From an uncultured Draconibacterium sp. (lineage in GTDB: Bacteria > Bacteroidota > Bacteroidia > Bacteroidales > Prolixibacteraceae): a stretch of 64,000 nt of DNA. The notes beneath the pieces are model-generated. The model had not been told where the DNA came from, searched no databases, and saw only the letters and a list, made by a program, of their open reading frames with translations. Shown here in pieces: positions 26,700 through 35,493 of this stretch (the stretch's first letter is position 1; every line of letters starts with the position of its first letter). Where the stretch lies: NCBI RefSeq assembly GCF_913063105.1, contig NZ_CAJXYQ010000005.1, positions 1-64,000 of the forward strand, read 5' to 3'. The position numbers and the translations under genes are program-made.

Positions 26700-27077
26700 T
26701 TAATTGTTTTCCTGAGGCTGGAAATTCTTTTGCAGACTTACAAGAACAATAATTCCTAAGCGTGTTAACGCAAAAACAAGAATTCCGCACAGAGGAGCAA
26801 CCAGTGCAATTTTTAGTCCGTCGGCAAAAACACTTGGTGCTACATCGCCCATGGCCTGAACTTTATCGAAGATCATAATTAGTCCGAAAACACGGCCTAA
26901 AAATCCCCAGGCAACAGCAAACCAGCTTATTTGCTTCATTAATTCAATCGTTTTGTATTTTTCTCCTTTTATTAAAAGTCCGCGCACAAAGAATCCTATT
27001 ATTACTAGAAATGATAGTACAATGATGTAGGTAAAAGCAGGTCCGCCATCGTTAAGTTTGCTAATAATTGCATTCAT
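26700..27077 (-). CDS. Short MotA/TolQ/ExbB-like proton-channel family protein
   Basis: This 125-residue membrane protein has three predicted membrane segments (about 15-34, 50-67 and 88-112). The start is placed at the ATG at 27077 (MNAIISKL), because the longer frame upstream adds residues unlike the family. The segment WGFLGRVFGLIMIFDKVQAMGDVAP, continuing SVFADGLKIALVAPLCGI, matches the MotA/TolQ/ExbB core, in which a long loop separates helices that line a proton path. True ExbB proteins are about 200 residues or more and sit beside ExbD and TonB; neither is here. It may be an orphan, reduced member; the partner is unknown. Confidence 0.7.
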   Translation of the reverse strand: MNAIISKLNDGGPAFTYIIVLSFLVIIGFFVRGLLIKGEKYKTIELMKQISWFAVAWGFLGRVFGLIMIFDKVQAMGDVAPSVFADGLKIALVAPLCGILVFALTRLGIIVLVSLQKNFQPQENN

Positions 27078-27288
27078 AATTTTAGTTTTTAAATAAATAC
27101 TAATCAAATGTAAGTCGGAAAATGATTGCATTTATTTTATTGCGACAGATGGAACATTCTGCGCCGGTTTTGTCAAAATTACGCTTATAAACCGAATATG
27201 AAATGTTATAAATGCAACAAAAGGAAGAAAACCCGCATTTCGTCGCTAAAAAAATGCAGGTTCACGAAAATTAAGTAGTATTGTATAA

Positions 27289-28377
27289 ATGAACTTTTGG
27301 AAAAAAATAAATTTTAAAACGATCCTTTTTCATTCGCTGTTTTGGGTGGCGGTTTGGTTTTTCTTTTTCTATTTTTTTAGTTATAACTCAGACAAAGTAG
27401 ACTATGCGCTTTGGTTCTCGAGCGGATTATTGCCGCTTACCATTGGCGTAACCTATTTTGTAAATTACCGCCTTATTCCGCGTTATCTGCTGGCTAAACG
27501 TTACTGGAAATTTGCCCTTTACAGCTTTTATACCTTCGTTTATATATCTTATATTATTTCGTTGTTGATATACACCTGCCTTATTCTGGTGCTTAAATTT
27601 AATTTAAACGAGATGCCCCCCATGAGCAAAAATTTCTTTTTTGTGTTGCTGCTGGTTATTATTGTTGTTGGGGTAATTAGTTTTGTAAGTATTTTAAACC
27701 AGAGTTTTAAAACGGCTACGGCAAATAAAGAGCTGCAAAACAAAATTCTGGAAACACAACTTCAGTTAAAAGAGCAGGAATTGCACTACCTGAAACGACA
27801 GATTCACCCTCATTTTCTTTTTAATACTTTGAATACGATATATGGCTTTGCGCTGAAACAATCGACACAAACACCCGATATTATCCTAAAACTTTCGAAC
27901 CTGCTGGATTATATTTTGTACCAGGTTAACAAACCGCTGGTAAGTTTAAAAGAAGAGGTGTTGCATATTCAGGAATACATTGAGCTGGAAAAGGTGCGTT
28001 TTCAGGACACCTTGAAGGTAGATTTTAGGTCAACCGAGGTAAAAGAGGAAATTCGCGTGGCGCCAATGTTGTTGATTCCTTTTGTTGAAAATGCCTTTAA
28101 ACATGGTAATTTAGTAGATGGTTTTTTAAGCATAACAATAGAAGTTAGGGTTGAGAACAATAGCCTTGAGTTTGACATTGAAAATTCGTTTATCGAGGAG
28201 GACAACGCGCAGAAAAACGGTGGGCTCGGGCTTTTAAATATCAGAAAACGCTTGGATTTGAATTACCCGAATAATTATGAACTGATGCATGGGATTAAAG
28301 AAAACCGGTATAAAGCCAGCTTGGTGATTATCGATTTGACAAAAACAGAAAAAGCTAAGCAAGCCAATGACAACTAA
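27289..28377 (+). CDS. LytS-type (His_kinase family) sensor histidine kinase
   Basis: This 362-residue membrane sensor kinase has four predicted membrane segments in the first 140 residues (about 13-32, 40-62, 74-102 and 116-137), with very short loops. A coiled coil (145-170) leads to the His_kinase domain with phosphoacceptor histidine in QIHPHFLFNTLN (about 172-183). The ATPase domain carries PFVENAFKHG and NGGLGLLNIRKRL. It overlaps the LytTR regulator gene by 11 bases and forms a two-component pair with it. Such LytS/LytTR pairs are abundant in Bacteroidetes; the target genes are not evident. Confidence 0.92.
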   Translation: MNFWKKINFKTILFHSLFWVAVWFFFFYFFSYNSDKVDYALWFSSGLLPLTIGVTYFVNYRLIPRYLLAKRYWKFALYSFYTFVYISYIISLLIYTCLILVLKFNLNEMPPMSKNFFFVLLLVIIVVGVISFVSILNQSFKTATANKELQNKILETQLQLKEQELHYLKRQIHPHFLFNTLNTIYGFALKQSTQTPDIILKLSNLLDYILYQVNKPLVSLKEEVLHIQEYIELEKVRFQDTLKVDFRSTEVKEEIRVAPMLLIPFVENAFKHGNLVDGFLSITIEVRVENNSLEFDIENSFIEEDNAQKNGGLGLLNIRKRLDLNYPNNYELMHGIKENRYKASLVIIDLTKTEKAKQANDN

Positions 28378-29077
28378 AATACGATGCATTATTGTTGATG
28401 ACGAGCCCATGGCCCGCGAAATTCTGGAAAACCACCTCCGGAAGATTGAAGCCGTGCAAATTGTGGCTTTGTGTAAAAATGCAGTGGAGGCTTTTAACTG
28501 CATCAGTACCGAGCAGGTTGACCTTGTTTTTCTGGATATCAATATGCCCGAGATTTCGGGACTGTCGTTTGCCAAATCAATCAACAATGCGGTAAAAGTT
28601 ATTTTCACCACAGCATATCGCGAGTATGCCGTTGATGGTTTCGATTTACAGGCGGTTGACTATCTTTTGAAGCCCATCTCGTTTGGGCGTTTACTGCAAA
28701 GTATTAATAAATACCTCAACGAAAGTCAGCAGGCTTTGCCCGACGAAATGGCGCCTATCGAGCCGGAAAAAACAGAGTCGGTTTTTGTGCGTGCCGACAG
28801 GAAAATGATTAAAATAAATTTTCCCGAAATATTGTATATCGAAAGCCTGGCCGATTACATAAAAATTCACCTGCAGGATAAAACCATTGTAACGCGCGAA
28901 ACCATTTCGAGCATAGAAGCCAAATTACCCCAAAAAGATTTCCTGCGTGTGCATCGCTCGTTTATTGTGGCTATTAAGGCAATCGATTCGTTTACAAACG
29001 AGTTGCTTGAAATAGGTAAAAAACAAATTCCTATCAGCCGAAGCTACAAAGAGCAAGTGTTGAGGCGTTTGCAGTAA
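28367..29077 (+). CDS. LytTR-family response regulator
   Basis: This 236-residue response regulator is the partner of the preceding kinase. The receiver domain (about 5-120) has the acidic pocket DDE at 11-13, phosphoacceptor D57 in FLDINMPEISG, T80 in IFTTAY, and lysine in YLLKPI. The LytTR DNA-binding domain (about 138-235) shows the typical FVRADRKMIKI, ILYIESLADYIKIH, FLRVHRSFIV and PISRSYK. LytTR regulators bind short direct repeats near promoters. It converges with the AraC gene 21 bases downstream. Confidence 0.93.
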   Translation: MTTKIRCIIVDDEPMAREILENHLRKIEAVQIVALCKNAVEAFNCISTEQVDLVFLDINMPEISGLSFAKSINNAVKVIFTTAYREYAVDGFDLQAVDYLLKPISFGRLLQSINKYLNESQQALPDEMAPIEPEKTESVFVRADRKMIKINFPEILYIESLADYIKIHLQDKTIVTRETISSIEAKLPQKDFLRVHRSFIVAIKAIDSFTNELLEIGKKQIPISRSYKEQVLRRLQ

Positions 29078-29098
29078 CTGAAAAAAGTTGCACCCCTT

Positions 29099-30001
29099 TC
29101 AGCTTAACTTAAAGTTTTTACGATAGAGGGCAGGCGAAAGTCCGGTAACCTGTTTAAATATTCGCGAAAAATGATAACGGTCGGCAAAACCGCCGGCCAG
29201 CGCAACCTGCTCAATCGATTGTCCGGAGTGATGCAGGAGCACACACGATTTGTCGATACGTTTTTTGCGCACATACTTTTGTGGCGATAAACCTGTTTCC
29301 TGTTTAAAAAGCCGGTTAAAAGCATTGGTGGCGAGCTTCACCCGTTCTGCCAGAATTTCGTTGCTTAAGGGCTGCGAAATATTGTTTTCGATAAAGTCAA
29401 GCGTGTCTAAAATACGAAGATCAGTACTTACATCGAAGCGGTCTTTTTCCTCAATTTCCGACAACAGGTGCGTAATGAGCGATTGAATATTTAGGGCTAC
29501 TTTAAAATTAAACTGTGTGCTGTCTTTTCGCAGGTGAGAAGTAATGCTGTCAATCTTTTTTTGAAGTAAACCCGAGATGTTGAATTCAAAAATGCCGGGT
29601 TTTACGTTATCGTACAATGTCCCCAGGTTAAAATGAATAAAAAGGTGCAGCAGGTAATTGCCTTCCAGCAATTCTTCAGTAGAAAAGTCCACCTTGTCGC
29701 CCCTGATTACATAGCCTGTTTTCGGAATAGGGTTGTTGAAGAGCCTTGTGGAAAAATTGGTATTTGGCGCAATCATTATAATTTTTCCTTCGCGCAGGGG
29801 GTAGTCTATACCATTGTGCGTAATTACCGCGCCATCGCGGTTGTTGGTGTAAATGCGCCAATACGGGAAAGAGAGTTCGTTAAATTCCCAGTTTTTTAAC
29901 CACCAGTACCTGCAGCAAAGCAATTCCGGATTAATGGTTGGAAACACCTGTAAAATATCAGATGGATCACCTTTGTCGGGTATTTTTCTAAGTGGTATCA
30001 A
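29099..30001 (-). CDS. AraC-family transcriptional regulator
   Basis: This 300-residue regulator has an N-terminal cupin-like sensing region (about 30-130) with HNGIDYPLREGKIIMIAPN. The C-terminal AraC/XylS DNA-binding domain (about 200-300) has two helix-turn-helix units: LSNEILAERVKLATNAFNRLF and SIEQVALAGGFADRYHFSRIF, ending KQVTGLSPALYRK. It is encoded 11 bases after the Nudix-type regulator gene on the same strand, so both are likely one operon. With the neighbouring sugar kinase this suggests carbohydrate control, but the ligand is unknown. Confidence 0.92.
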   Translation of the reverse strand: MIPLRKIPDKGDPSDILQVFPTINPELLCCRYWWLKNWEFNELSFPYWRIYTNNRDGAVITHNGIDYPLREGKIIMIAPNTNFSTRLFNNPIPKTGYVIRGDKVDFSTEELLEGNYLLHLFIHFNLGTLYDNVKPGIFEFNISGLLQKKIDSITSHLRKDSTQFNFKVALNIQSLITHLLSEIEEKDRFDVSTDLRILDTLDFIENNISQPLSNEILAERVKLATNAFNRLFKQETGLSPQKYVRKKRIDKSCVLLHHSGQSIEQVALAGGFADRYHFSRIFKQVTGLSPALYRKNFKLS

Positions 30002-30012
30002 AACAATTCAAA

Positions 30013-30768
30013 TTACCAGCTACCGCTTAAGCCTTCTTCCAGTGCCTTTTGGTAGCTTTCAATGTTAAACTCGTATAAAAAAGGAGCTTTGTGAGCCCCG
30101 CCCGTTTTTCGTTCGTTCAGTTTATTCAGAATTTTATAGGATAATATTTTTCGTTGAAAATTTCTACGGTCAAGTTTGCGGCCGAGCAGTGTTTCGTAAA
30201 GTGTTTGCAGTTGGGGCATGGTAAATTTATGGGGCAGTAGTTTCAGCCCAATTGGCTGCTGGTTAAGCTGAATACGTAGAGTTTGCAGGGCTGTTTCCAT
30301 AATTTTTTTATGGTCGAAGATGATGTCCAGTTCATCAAAAGGATTCATCCACTCGCAACGCTCTGATAACATATCGGGGCTTGGATTTACCTGCGAGTAT
30401 TCAACCAGGGCATAAAACCCAACCGAAATAAAACGTTTGTTAAAAAAAGCTATGTTTTCCGCCGGTTCATTTTTGTCGAATACCGGTTTGGTCTGCAACG
30501 ATTTATTTCGGTCCGGTTCGCTAAAAACCTTAAATTGTTTCAGAAAAATATTGTCGAGTCCGGTTCGCTCCTTCAAGGTTCGGCTGGCCGCTTGCTCCAG
30601 CGTTTCTTCGTATCTCACAAAACCGCCGGGTAAGGCATAATCGTTTGTGTTTTTTAAACGAAGCATCAGTACTTTTAACTCGTTGTTGTGAAATCCAAAA
30701 ATCACACAATCGAGCGAAATATGGTCGAGTAATTCTGTTGCTTTAAATGGAGTAGTAGTTGAAGTCAA
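30013..30768 (-). CDS. Nudix-related transcriptional regulator (NrtR/AraR type)
   Basis: This 251-residue protein has an N-terminal Nudix-fold domain (about 15-150) and a C-terminal winged helix (about 165-240; FTMPQLQTLYETLLGRKLDRRNFQRK). The Nudix box keeps the first glycine, GGFVRYEE, but the catalytic REUxEExGU part reads RTLKERTGL. The first metal-binding glutamate is replaced by T and a later one by R, so hydrolase activity is unlikely. In Bacteroidetes, related Nudix-type regulators sense sugars or sugar metabolites (AraR of arabinose use). It is divergent from the PfkB sugar kinase and probably regulates it; the downstream AraC gene is likely co-transcribed. Confidence 0.88.
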   Translation of the reverse strand: MTSTTTPFKATELLDHISLDCVIFGFHNNELKVLMLRLKNTNDYALPGGFVRYEETLEQAASRTLKERTGLDNIFLKQFKVFSEPDRNKSLQTKPVFDKNEPAENIAFFNKRFISVGFYALVEYSQVNPSPDMLSERCEWMNPFDELDIIFDHKKIMETALQTLRIQLNQQPIGLKLLPHKFTMPQLQTLYETLLGRKLDRRNFQRKILSYKILNKLNERKTGGAHKAPFLYEFNIESYQKALEEGLSGSW

Positions 30769-30859
30769 TGTTTTAAGCTTTATAAAAATACAAATAAACC
30801 GAATTTTTTTTGAACCTCCATTTTTTTACGATATCCGAAAAGGAATGAGTAAAACTGGT

Positions 30860-30867
30860 TAATTTTG
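30860..30867 (+). promoter_or_regulatory. -7 promoter element for the PfkB kinase
   Basis: TAATTTTG fits TAnnTTTG, 71 bases before the start codon at 30939. No -33 element is seen at the standard distance. Confidence 0.4.
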
Positions 30868-30938
30868 CGAATGCCAAATCAGGGCTAAGTACTGCAGCTG
30901 CAAGGTTGGTACATAAAAGGGTTGAATATTTGATTAAT

Positions 30939-31847
30939 ATGAGTAAAATAGAATTTGAAAAGCAAGAAATATTGTGTGTAGGCGAAGTGCTTTGGGACCG
31001 GTTACCAACAGGGGCAAAACCCGGAGGGGCACCAATGAATGTGGCTTTGCATTTAAACGCAATAGGCCAAAAAGTTACCGTAGTCAGCAGTGTTGGGAAC
31101 GATAAGGCCGGAGATGATTTAAAGCTGTTTTTGGAAAAATCGGGCTTGGAAACCACCTTCATACAAACCGATTCTGAGCTTCCTACCAGCGAAGTACTGG
31201 TGCAGCTTGATGCCAACAAAAATGCCACTTACGAAATTTGCGAGCCCGTTGCCTGGGATAATATTCACTTAAGCGAGTCGCTGGCTCAGAAGGCACAGCA
31301 ATCGGGCCTGTTGGTTTACGGATCATTGGCTTCGCGAAACTCAAAAACACGAAATACTTTGCTGAGTTTATTAAACGGTAACACAATAAACCTTATTGAT
31401 GTAAATTTTAGAAAACCTTATAACCAACAAACGGTTGTGGAGCAATTAATGCAACAAACACACCTGGCAAAGCTGAACGACGAGGAGTTGTTGACTTTTG
31501 CAAGCTGGCATAAGCAGTCTGCAGAAAACGAAAAAGACCTGGTAAAGTGGTTTTCAGAATATTACCAATTACAAATGGTTTGTGTAACAAAAGGCGAAAA
31601 GGGGGCGCTCTTGTATGCCGATGGACAGCTTTTCGAACATCCGGGTTTTAAGGTAAAAGCGGTAGATACGGTTGGCGCCGGAGATGCCTTTTTGGCCGGA
31701 ATGATTGCTGCCCTGTTTGAAGAGAAAAGCTGGGAACAAGCCCTGGCCTTTGCATGTGCCACAGGTGCTTTTGTTGCATCGAAGGCAGGAGCAACACCAA
31801 AATATGATAGGCGTGAAATTGAAAATATTCTGAACCAGGGGAATTAA
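30939..31847 (+). CDS. PfkB-family carbohydrate kinase (fructokinase-like)
   Basis: Predicted sugar kinase of the ribokinase/PfkB family, 302 residues, phosphorylating a sugar with ATP in the cytosol. The start is placed at ATG 30939 (MSKIEFEKQ). An earlier in-frame start adds 11 residues with no family similarity. Signature features are CVGEVLWDRLPTG, KPGGAPMNVALHLNAIG (28-44), VSSVGNDKAGDD, and the second PfkB signature DTVGAGDAFLAG (243-254) with catalytic base D249. Fructokinase is the closest subfamily by eye. The stop codon overlaps the end of the convergent GntR gene by 4 bases. It is probably controlled by the divergent Nudix-type regulator. Confidence 0.9.
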   Translation: MSKIEFEKQEILCVGEVLWDRLPTGAKPGGAPMNVALHLNAIGQKVTVVSSVGNDKAGDDLKLFLEKSGLETTFIQTDSELPTSEVLVQLDANKNATYEICEPVAWDNIHLSESLAQKAQQSGLLVYGSLASRNSKTRNTLLSLLNGNTINLIDVNFRKPYNQQTVVEQLMQQTHLAKLNDEELLTFASWHKQSAENEKDLVKWFSEYYQLQMVCVTKGEKGALLYADGQLFEHPGFKVKAVDTVGAGDAFLAGMIAALFEEKSWEQALAFACATGAFVASKAGATPKYDRREIENILNQGN

Positions 31848-32563
31848 AAAGTGCCGAAAATAGCGTACTTCTCGCTGTTGCAGTACACCTGGCTATAGAT
31901 AAAAAATCCCTCGCGACTGGTTTCCAGTTTGCGGTTGAGGTGAAGGATGGGGTGCCCCTCTTTAACATTCAGGTACTCCTGAATTTTTTGGTCGGCAAGA
32001 ATAGCCATCAAACGCTGCTCACCACCGGTAACTTCAATGTCGTACATCGTACGAAGAATATTGAAAAGGGACTTGTTTTCCAGGTTTCGGCTGATAAACC
32101 GGCGCAGGTTGATGTTCGGCATCATGGTGATGTCGTAAAAAACCGGCACTTTATTCATTATGCGGAGGCGCTCAAAATAAATACATCCAAACTCTTCCTC
32201 GTTGTTTAAAAGCGGAAAAGCAAAATTGGTGGTATCCCACTGCCTTACTTCGGGCTTTACAATAATTTTTGTTACCAGGTTTTCTTGCCCCACCGCACTG
32301 GTAGTACCCGAAAGCGACAAAATTCCAACCCCGCGCGGAACCCCCATAACAATGCTGCCCTTGCCCTGCTTTTTTTTAATATAGCCCTCATGCACCAATC
32401 GGTCAAGTGCTTTTCTTACAGTGGGTCTGGTGGTCTGATGTACCGCACAAAGTTCATTTTCCGATGGCAGGATATCTCCTTTTTTATATACGCCATCCGA
32501 AATGTGTTTTCTGATAATTTCGTAAACAACTTTGTATTGTGGTAAATTTTTGCTCAGACGCAT
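31844..32563 (-). CDS. GntR/HutC-family repressor with UTRA domain
   Basis: This 239-residue regulator has an N-terminal winged helix (about 5-72; KKGDILPSENELCAVHQTTRPTVRKALDRLVHEGYI, then KKKQGKGSIV) and a C-terminal UTRA effector-binding domain (about 90-235). HutC-subfamily proteins bind sugar phosphates or amino-acid derivatives. Two palindromes with the same half-site lie between this gene and the divergent E2-E3-E1 operon, at 32637-32657 and 32705-32722, so autoregulation and control of that operon are likely. The effector is probably an intermediate of the encoded pathway, which is an inference. Confidence 0.93.
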   Translation of the reverse strand: MRLSKNLPQYKVVYEIIRKHISDGVYKKGDILPSENELCAVHQTTRPTVRKALDRLVHEGYIKKKQGKGSIVMGVPRGVGILSLSGTTSAVGQENLVTKIIVKPEVRQWDTTNFAFPLLNNEEEFGCIYFERLRIMNKVPVFYDITMMPNINLRRFISRNLENKSLFNILRTMYDIEVTGGEQRLMAILADQKIQEYLNVKEGHPILHLNRKLETSREGFFIYSQVYCNSEKYAIFGTF

Positions 32564-32636
32564 TTTGGTTTTGTTTATTTGCCGGCAAATATAAATGTTT
32601 TTCTGTTCAAATGTAAAGACAAAATTAATAAATTGT

Positions 32637-32657
32637 ATTTACAAGTGACTTGTAAAT
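32637..32657. promoter_or_regulatory. GntR operator, site 1
   Basis: Perfect inverted repeat: ATTTACAAG (32637-32645), a 3-base spacer TGA, and CTTGTAAAT (32649-32657). It lies 74 bases upstream of the GntR start codon. Confidence 0.75.
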
Positions 32658-32704
32658 GTATTTAAAAAACTCTATATTAGGGTTTTAAATAAAAAACAAA
32701 TATT

Positions 32705-32722
32705 AACTTGTAAATACAAGTT
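32705..32722. promoter_or_regulatory. GntR operator, site 2
   Basis: Palindrome AACTTGTAAATACAAGTT has perfect 8-bp arms around AA and shares the ACTTGTA half-site with site 1. It lies 35 bases before the E2 start codon. Confidence 0.78.
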
Positions 32723-32757
32723 GTGGAAATTAAGTTTGTCGAAAAATTATTCAAATT

Positions 32758-34071
32758 ATGGCTACACCAATAATAATGCCTCGCCAGGGGCAGTCTGTTG
32801 AATCCTGCATTTTTACCGAATGGACAAAAGAAGTGGGAGAGGAAGTGAAAAAGGGCGAAGTACTTTTTGCCTACGAAACTGATAAAGCATCGTTTGAGCA
32901 GGAAGTCGAAGAAGATGGTGTTTTGTTGGCCGTGTTTTGCGAAGAAGGAGATGAGGTTCCTGTTTTGCAAACCATTGGCGTAATAGGTCAGCAGGGCGAA
33001 AATATCGATGAGTTTTCTGCCGGAACTGCACCGGAGGCAGCAGCTGAAATAAAAGAAGAAGTTGAGGAAGCACCTGAAGAAAAAGAAGAAGAAGTTAAGG
33101 TTGTGCTGAAAGAAAAACCAGAAGGTGAAAAAGTGAAAATTTCTCCTCGCGCCAAAAATCTGGCCGAAAAAGATGCCGTTCCCTATGAGTCGATTGAAGG
33201 ATCAGGTCCTGGTGGACGTGTAATCGAACGTGATGTTAAAGCTTTTGAAGCATCGCAGCCGAAACTATCGCCACTGGCTAAAGAAGTTGCCAAAGCTGAA
33301 GGTCTTGAGGCGACAGGCGCCGGTAGCGGATTGGCAGGAACAGTAAAAGCTTCTGATTTGGGAACAAATCCGGTTTATGCCGATGATTTCGAGATCAAGA
33401 AAATGCCACATATCCGCAAGCTGATTGCCAAAGCAATGCACCAGTCCTTGCAGAATTCTGCACAGCTGACACATCATTTAGGTGCCGATGCAAGAAGATT
33501 ATTGGCCTTGCGTAAAGAAATTAAAGCCAAAGAAGGTGCACCAAATATTACACTGAACGATATGGTTTGTTTTGCCGTTATCAAAGCGCTGAAACAATTC
33601 CCTGATGTAAATGCACATTTCCTTGGTGATAGTGTAAAATACTTCAACAAAGTACATCTTGGTTTAGCTGTTGATACCGACCGTGGTTTGATGGTTCCTG
33701 TAATTAAAAATGCAGACGATCTTTCAATTACAGGTTTGTGTAACCAGTTTAAAGAAGTTGCCGATGCTTGCCGTACCGGAAGTATCGATCCGGAATTGCT
33801 TTCTTCTGAAGCGGCATCGTTTACGGTTTCAAACCTTGGAAATTACGGTGTTGAAATGTTTACACCGGTTATCAACCTTCCACAGGTAGCTATTCTTGGT
33901 GTAAATACTATTGTGCCACGACCAAAAGATATGGGCGACGGAGTTTACGGATTTGTGCCGTACATGGGCTTGAGTTTAACATACGATCACCAGGCTTTGG
34001 ATGGCGGAATGGCAACACGTTTTGTGAAGCAGGTGGCTATTGAGATTGAAAACTTAACCTTTGACTATTAA
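32758..34071 (+). CDS. 2-oxoacid dehydrogenase complex E2, dihydrolipoamide acyltransferase
   Basis: This 437-residue core subunit transfers the acyl group from lipoyl to coenzyme A. The lipoyl domain (2-77) has lipoylated K43 in YETDKASFE. A Glu/Lys-rich linker (95-125) follows. Two peripheral-subunit-binding-like domains are visible: KISPRAKNLAEKDAV...GPGGRVIERDVKAF (about 126-164) and KLSPLAKEVAKAEGL...GLAGTVKASDL (about 169-202). The catalytic domain (about 215-437) contains the HxxxDG motif as DHQALDGG near the end. Substrate type (acetyl, branched-chain or other) is not decided by sequence. It is the first gene of a GntR-controlled operon; E3 starts 7 bases downstream. Confidence 0.92.
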   Translation: MATPIIMPRQGQSVESCIFTEWTKEVGEEVKKGEVLFAYETDKASFEQEVEEDGVLLAVFCEEGDEVPVLQTIGVIGQQGENIDEFSAGTAPEAAAEIKEEVEEAPEEKEEEVKVVLKEKPEGEKVKISPRAKNLAEKDAVPYESIEGSGPGGRVIERDVKAFEASQPKLSPLAKEVAKAEGLEATGAGSGLAGTVKASDLGTNPVYADDFEIKKMPHIRKLIAKAMHQSLQNSAQLTHHLGADARRLLALRKEIKAKEGAPNITLNDMVCFAVIKALKQFPDVNAHFLGDSVKYFNKVHLGLAVDTDRGLMVPVIKNADDLSITGLCNQFKEVADACRTGSIDPELLSSEAASFTVSNLGNYGVEMFTPVINLPQVAILGVNTIVPRPKDMGDGVYGFVPYMGLSLTYDHQALDGGMATRFVKQVAIEIENLTFDY

Positions 34072-34078
34072 TACCAAA

Positions 34079-35440
34079 ATGAAGTACGATTTAGCAATAA
34101 TAGGTGCCGGGCCGGGTGGATATGTTGCCGCTGAAAGAGCCGGAGCAAAGGGACTGAAAGTAGTTCTTTTCGAAAAGAAAGAGCTTGGTGGTGTTTGTTT
34201 GAATGAAGGTTGTATTCCAACAAAAACATTGCTTTACGGTGCGAAAATTTACGATAGCGCAAAAAGCGGAAGTAAATACGGTGTTGAAGCAAACGATCTG
34301 TCGTTTAGCTTTGATAAGATGATGGCACGTAAGAATAAAGTGGTGAAGAAATTGGTTGGCGGCGTTGGCATGAAAATGAAGCAGTTTAAAGTGGATGTGG
34401 TCAACGACGCGGCAATGATAAAAAAGAGAAGTGCTGAAGGTATAGAGATTGAAGCAGGAGGCAAGGTTTATAATGCTGCCAACCTGATGATTAGTACCGG
34501 TTCTGAAGCTTTTGTGCCACCAATTCCTGGCGTACAGGACAATGAAAACATTCTTACCAACCGCGAAATTTTGCAGTTGAAAGAGCAGCCAAAATCATTG
34601 GTGATTATTGGTGGTGGTGTTATCGGTATGGAGTTCGCCAGCTTTTTTAATAGCCTTGGTACCAAAGTTACCATTGTTGAAATGCTGGATGAGATCCTGA
34701 CCGGGATGGACAAAGAACAAAGTGCTATGTTGCGTCAGCTATATGCAAAAAAAGGCATCGAATTCAATTTGTCGTCAAAAGTTACCAAAGTTGACGGAAC
34801 AAAAGTAAGCTTCGAAAAAGATGGTAAAACTACAGAAATCGAAGGCGATAAAATATTAATGAGCGTTGGCCGGAAGCCGGTTACCACGGGTTTTGGTTTG
34901 GAAAATCTGGGTGTTGAGTTATTCAAAGGCGGAATTAAGGTCGATGAAAAAATGCGCACCAATATTCCGAACGTTTATGCAGCCGGCGATGTAACTGGTT
35001 TTTCATTGTTGGCACACACGGCCAGCCGCGAAGGCGAAGTGGTGGTAAACAACCTTTCAGGTCGCCCGGATAAAATGCGTTACAATGCTATTCCCGGAGT
35101 GGTTTATACCAACCCGGAAATTTCGGGTGTTGGATTGACTGAGGAAACTGCAAAGGCAAAAGGAGTAGACTATAAAATTGCTGAACTGCCAATGGCTTAT
35201 GCCGGACGATTTGTTGCCGAAAACGAAGGTGGCAGCGGATCGTGCAAAGTGCTGGTAGGTGCAAAATATGGCGAGGTGCTGGGTGTTCATATGATTGGAA
35301 ATCCATCGAGTGAAATGATTTACGGTGCCTGCATGGCCATCGAGGCCGAAATGACACTAAAAGAAATGGAAGAAGTGGTGTTCCCGCACCCAACCGTTTC
35401 GGAGATATTTAAAGAAACCGTATTTAGTTTCGGGCATTAA
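34079..35440 (+). CDS. lpdA: Dihydrolipoyl dehydrogenase (E3)
   Basis: FAD-dependent disulfide oxidoreductase of 453 residues that reoxidises the lipoyl arm of E2 with NAD+. The start is ATG 34079; a TTG 18 bases upstream overlaps the E2 stop and is not needed. Features: FAD-binding GAGPGGYVAAERA (9-21), redox-active pair C40/C45 in GGVCLNEGCIPTK, NAD-binding IIGGGVIGMEFASFF, the second FAD motif NVYAAGDVTG, and the C-terminal interface with FPHPTVSEI, which supplies the catalytic HxxxxE. Encoded between E2 and E1, so it is dedicated to this complex. The gene symbol is by family. Confidence 0.95.
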   Translation: MKYDLAIIGAGPGGYVAAERAGAKGLKVVLFEKKELGGVCLNEGCIPTKTLLYGAKIYDSAKSGSKYGVEANDLSFSFDKMMARKNKVVKKLVGGVGMKMKQFKVDVVNDAAMIKKRSAEGIEIEAGGKVYNAANLMISTGSEAFVPPIPGVQDNENILTNREILQLKEQPKSLVIIGGGVIGMEFASFFNSLGTKVTIVEMLDEILTGMDKEQSAMLRQLYAKKGIEFNLSSKVTKVDGTKVSFEKDGKTTEIEGDKILMSVGRKPVTTGFGLENLGVELFKGGIKVDEKMRTNIPNVYAAGDVTGFSLLAHTASREGEVVVNNLSGRPDKMRYNAIPGVVYTNPEISGVGLTEETAKAKGVDYKIAELPMAYAGRFVAENEGGSGSCKVLVGAKYGEVLGVHMIGNPSSEMIYGACMAIEAEMTLKEMEEVVFPHPTVSEIFKETVFSFGH

Positions 35441-35493
35441 ACACCGGAACAACAGAGTAGAAAATCAAGTAAAAATTAATAAAACAAAATAGT

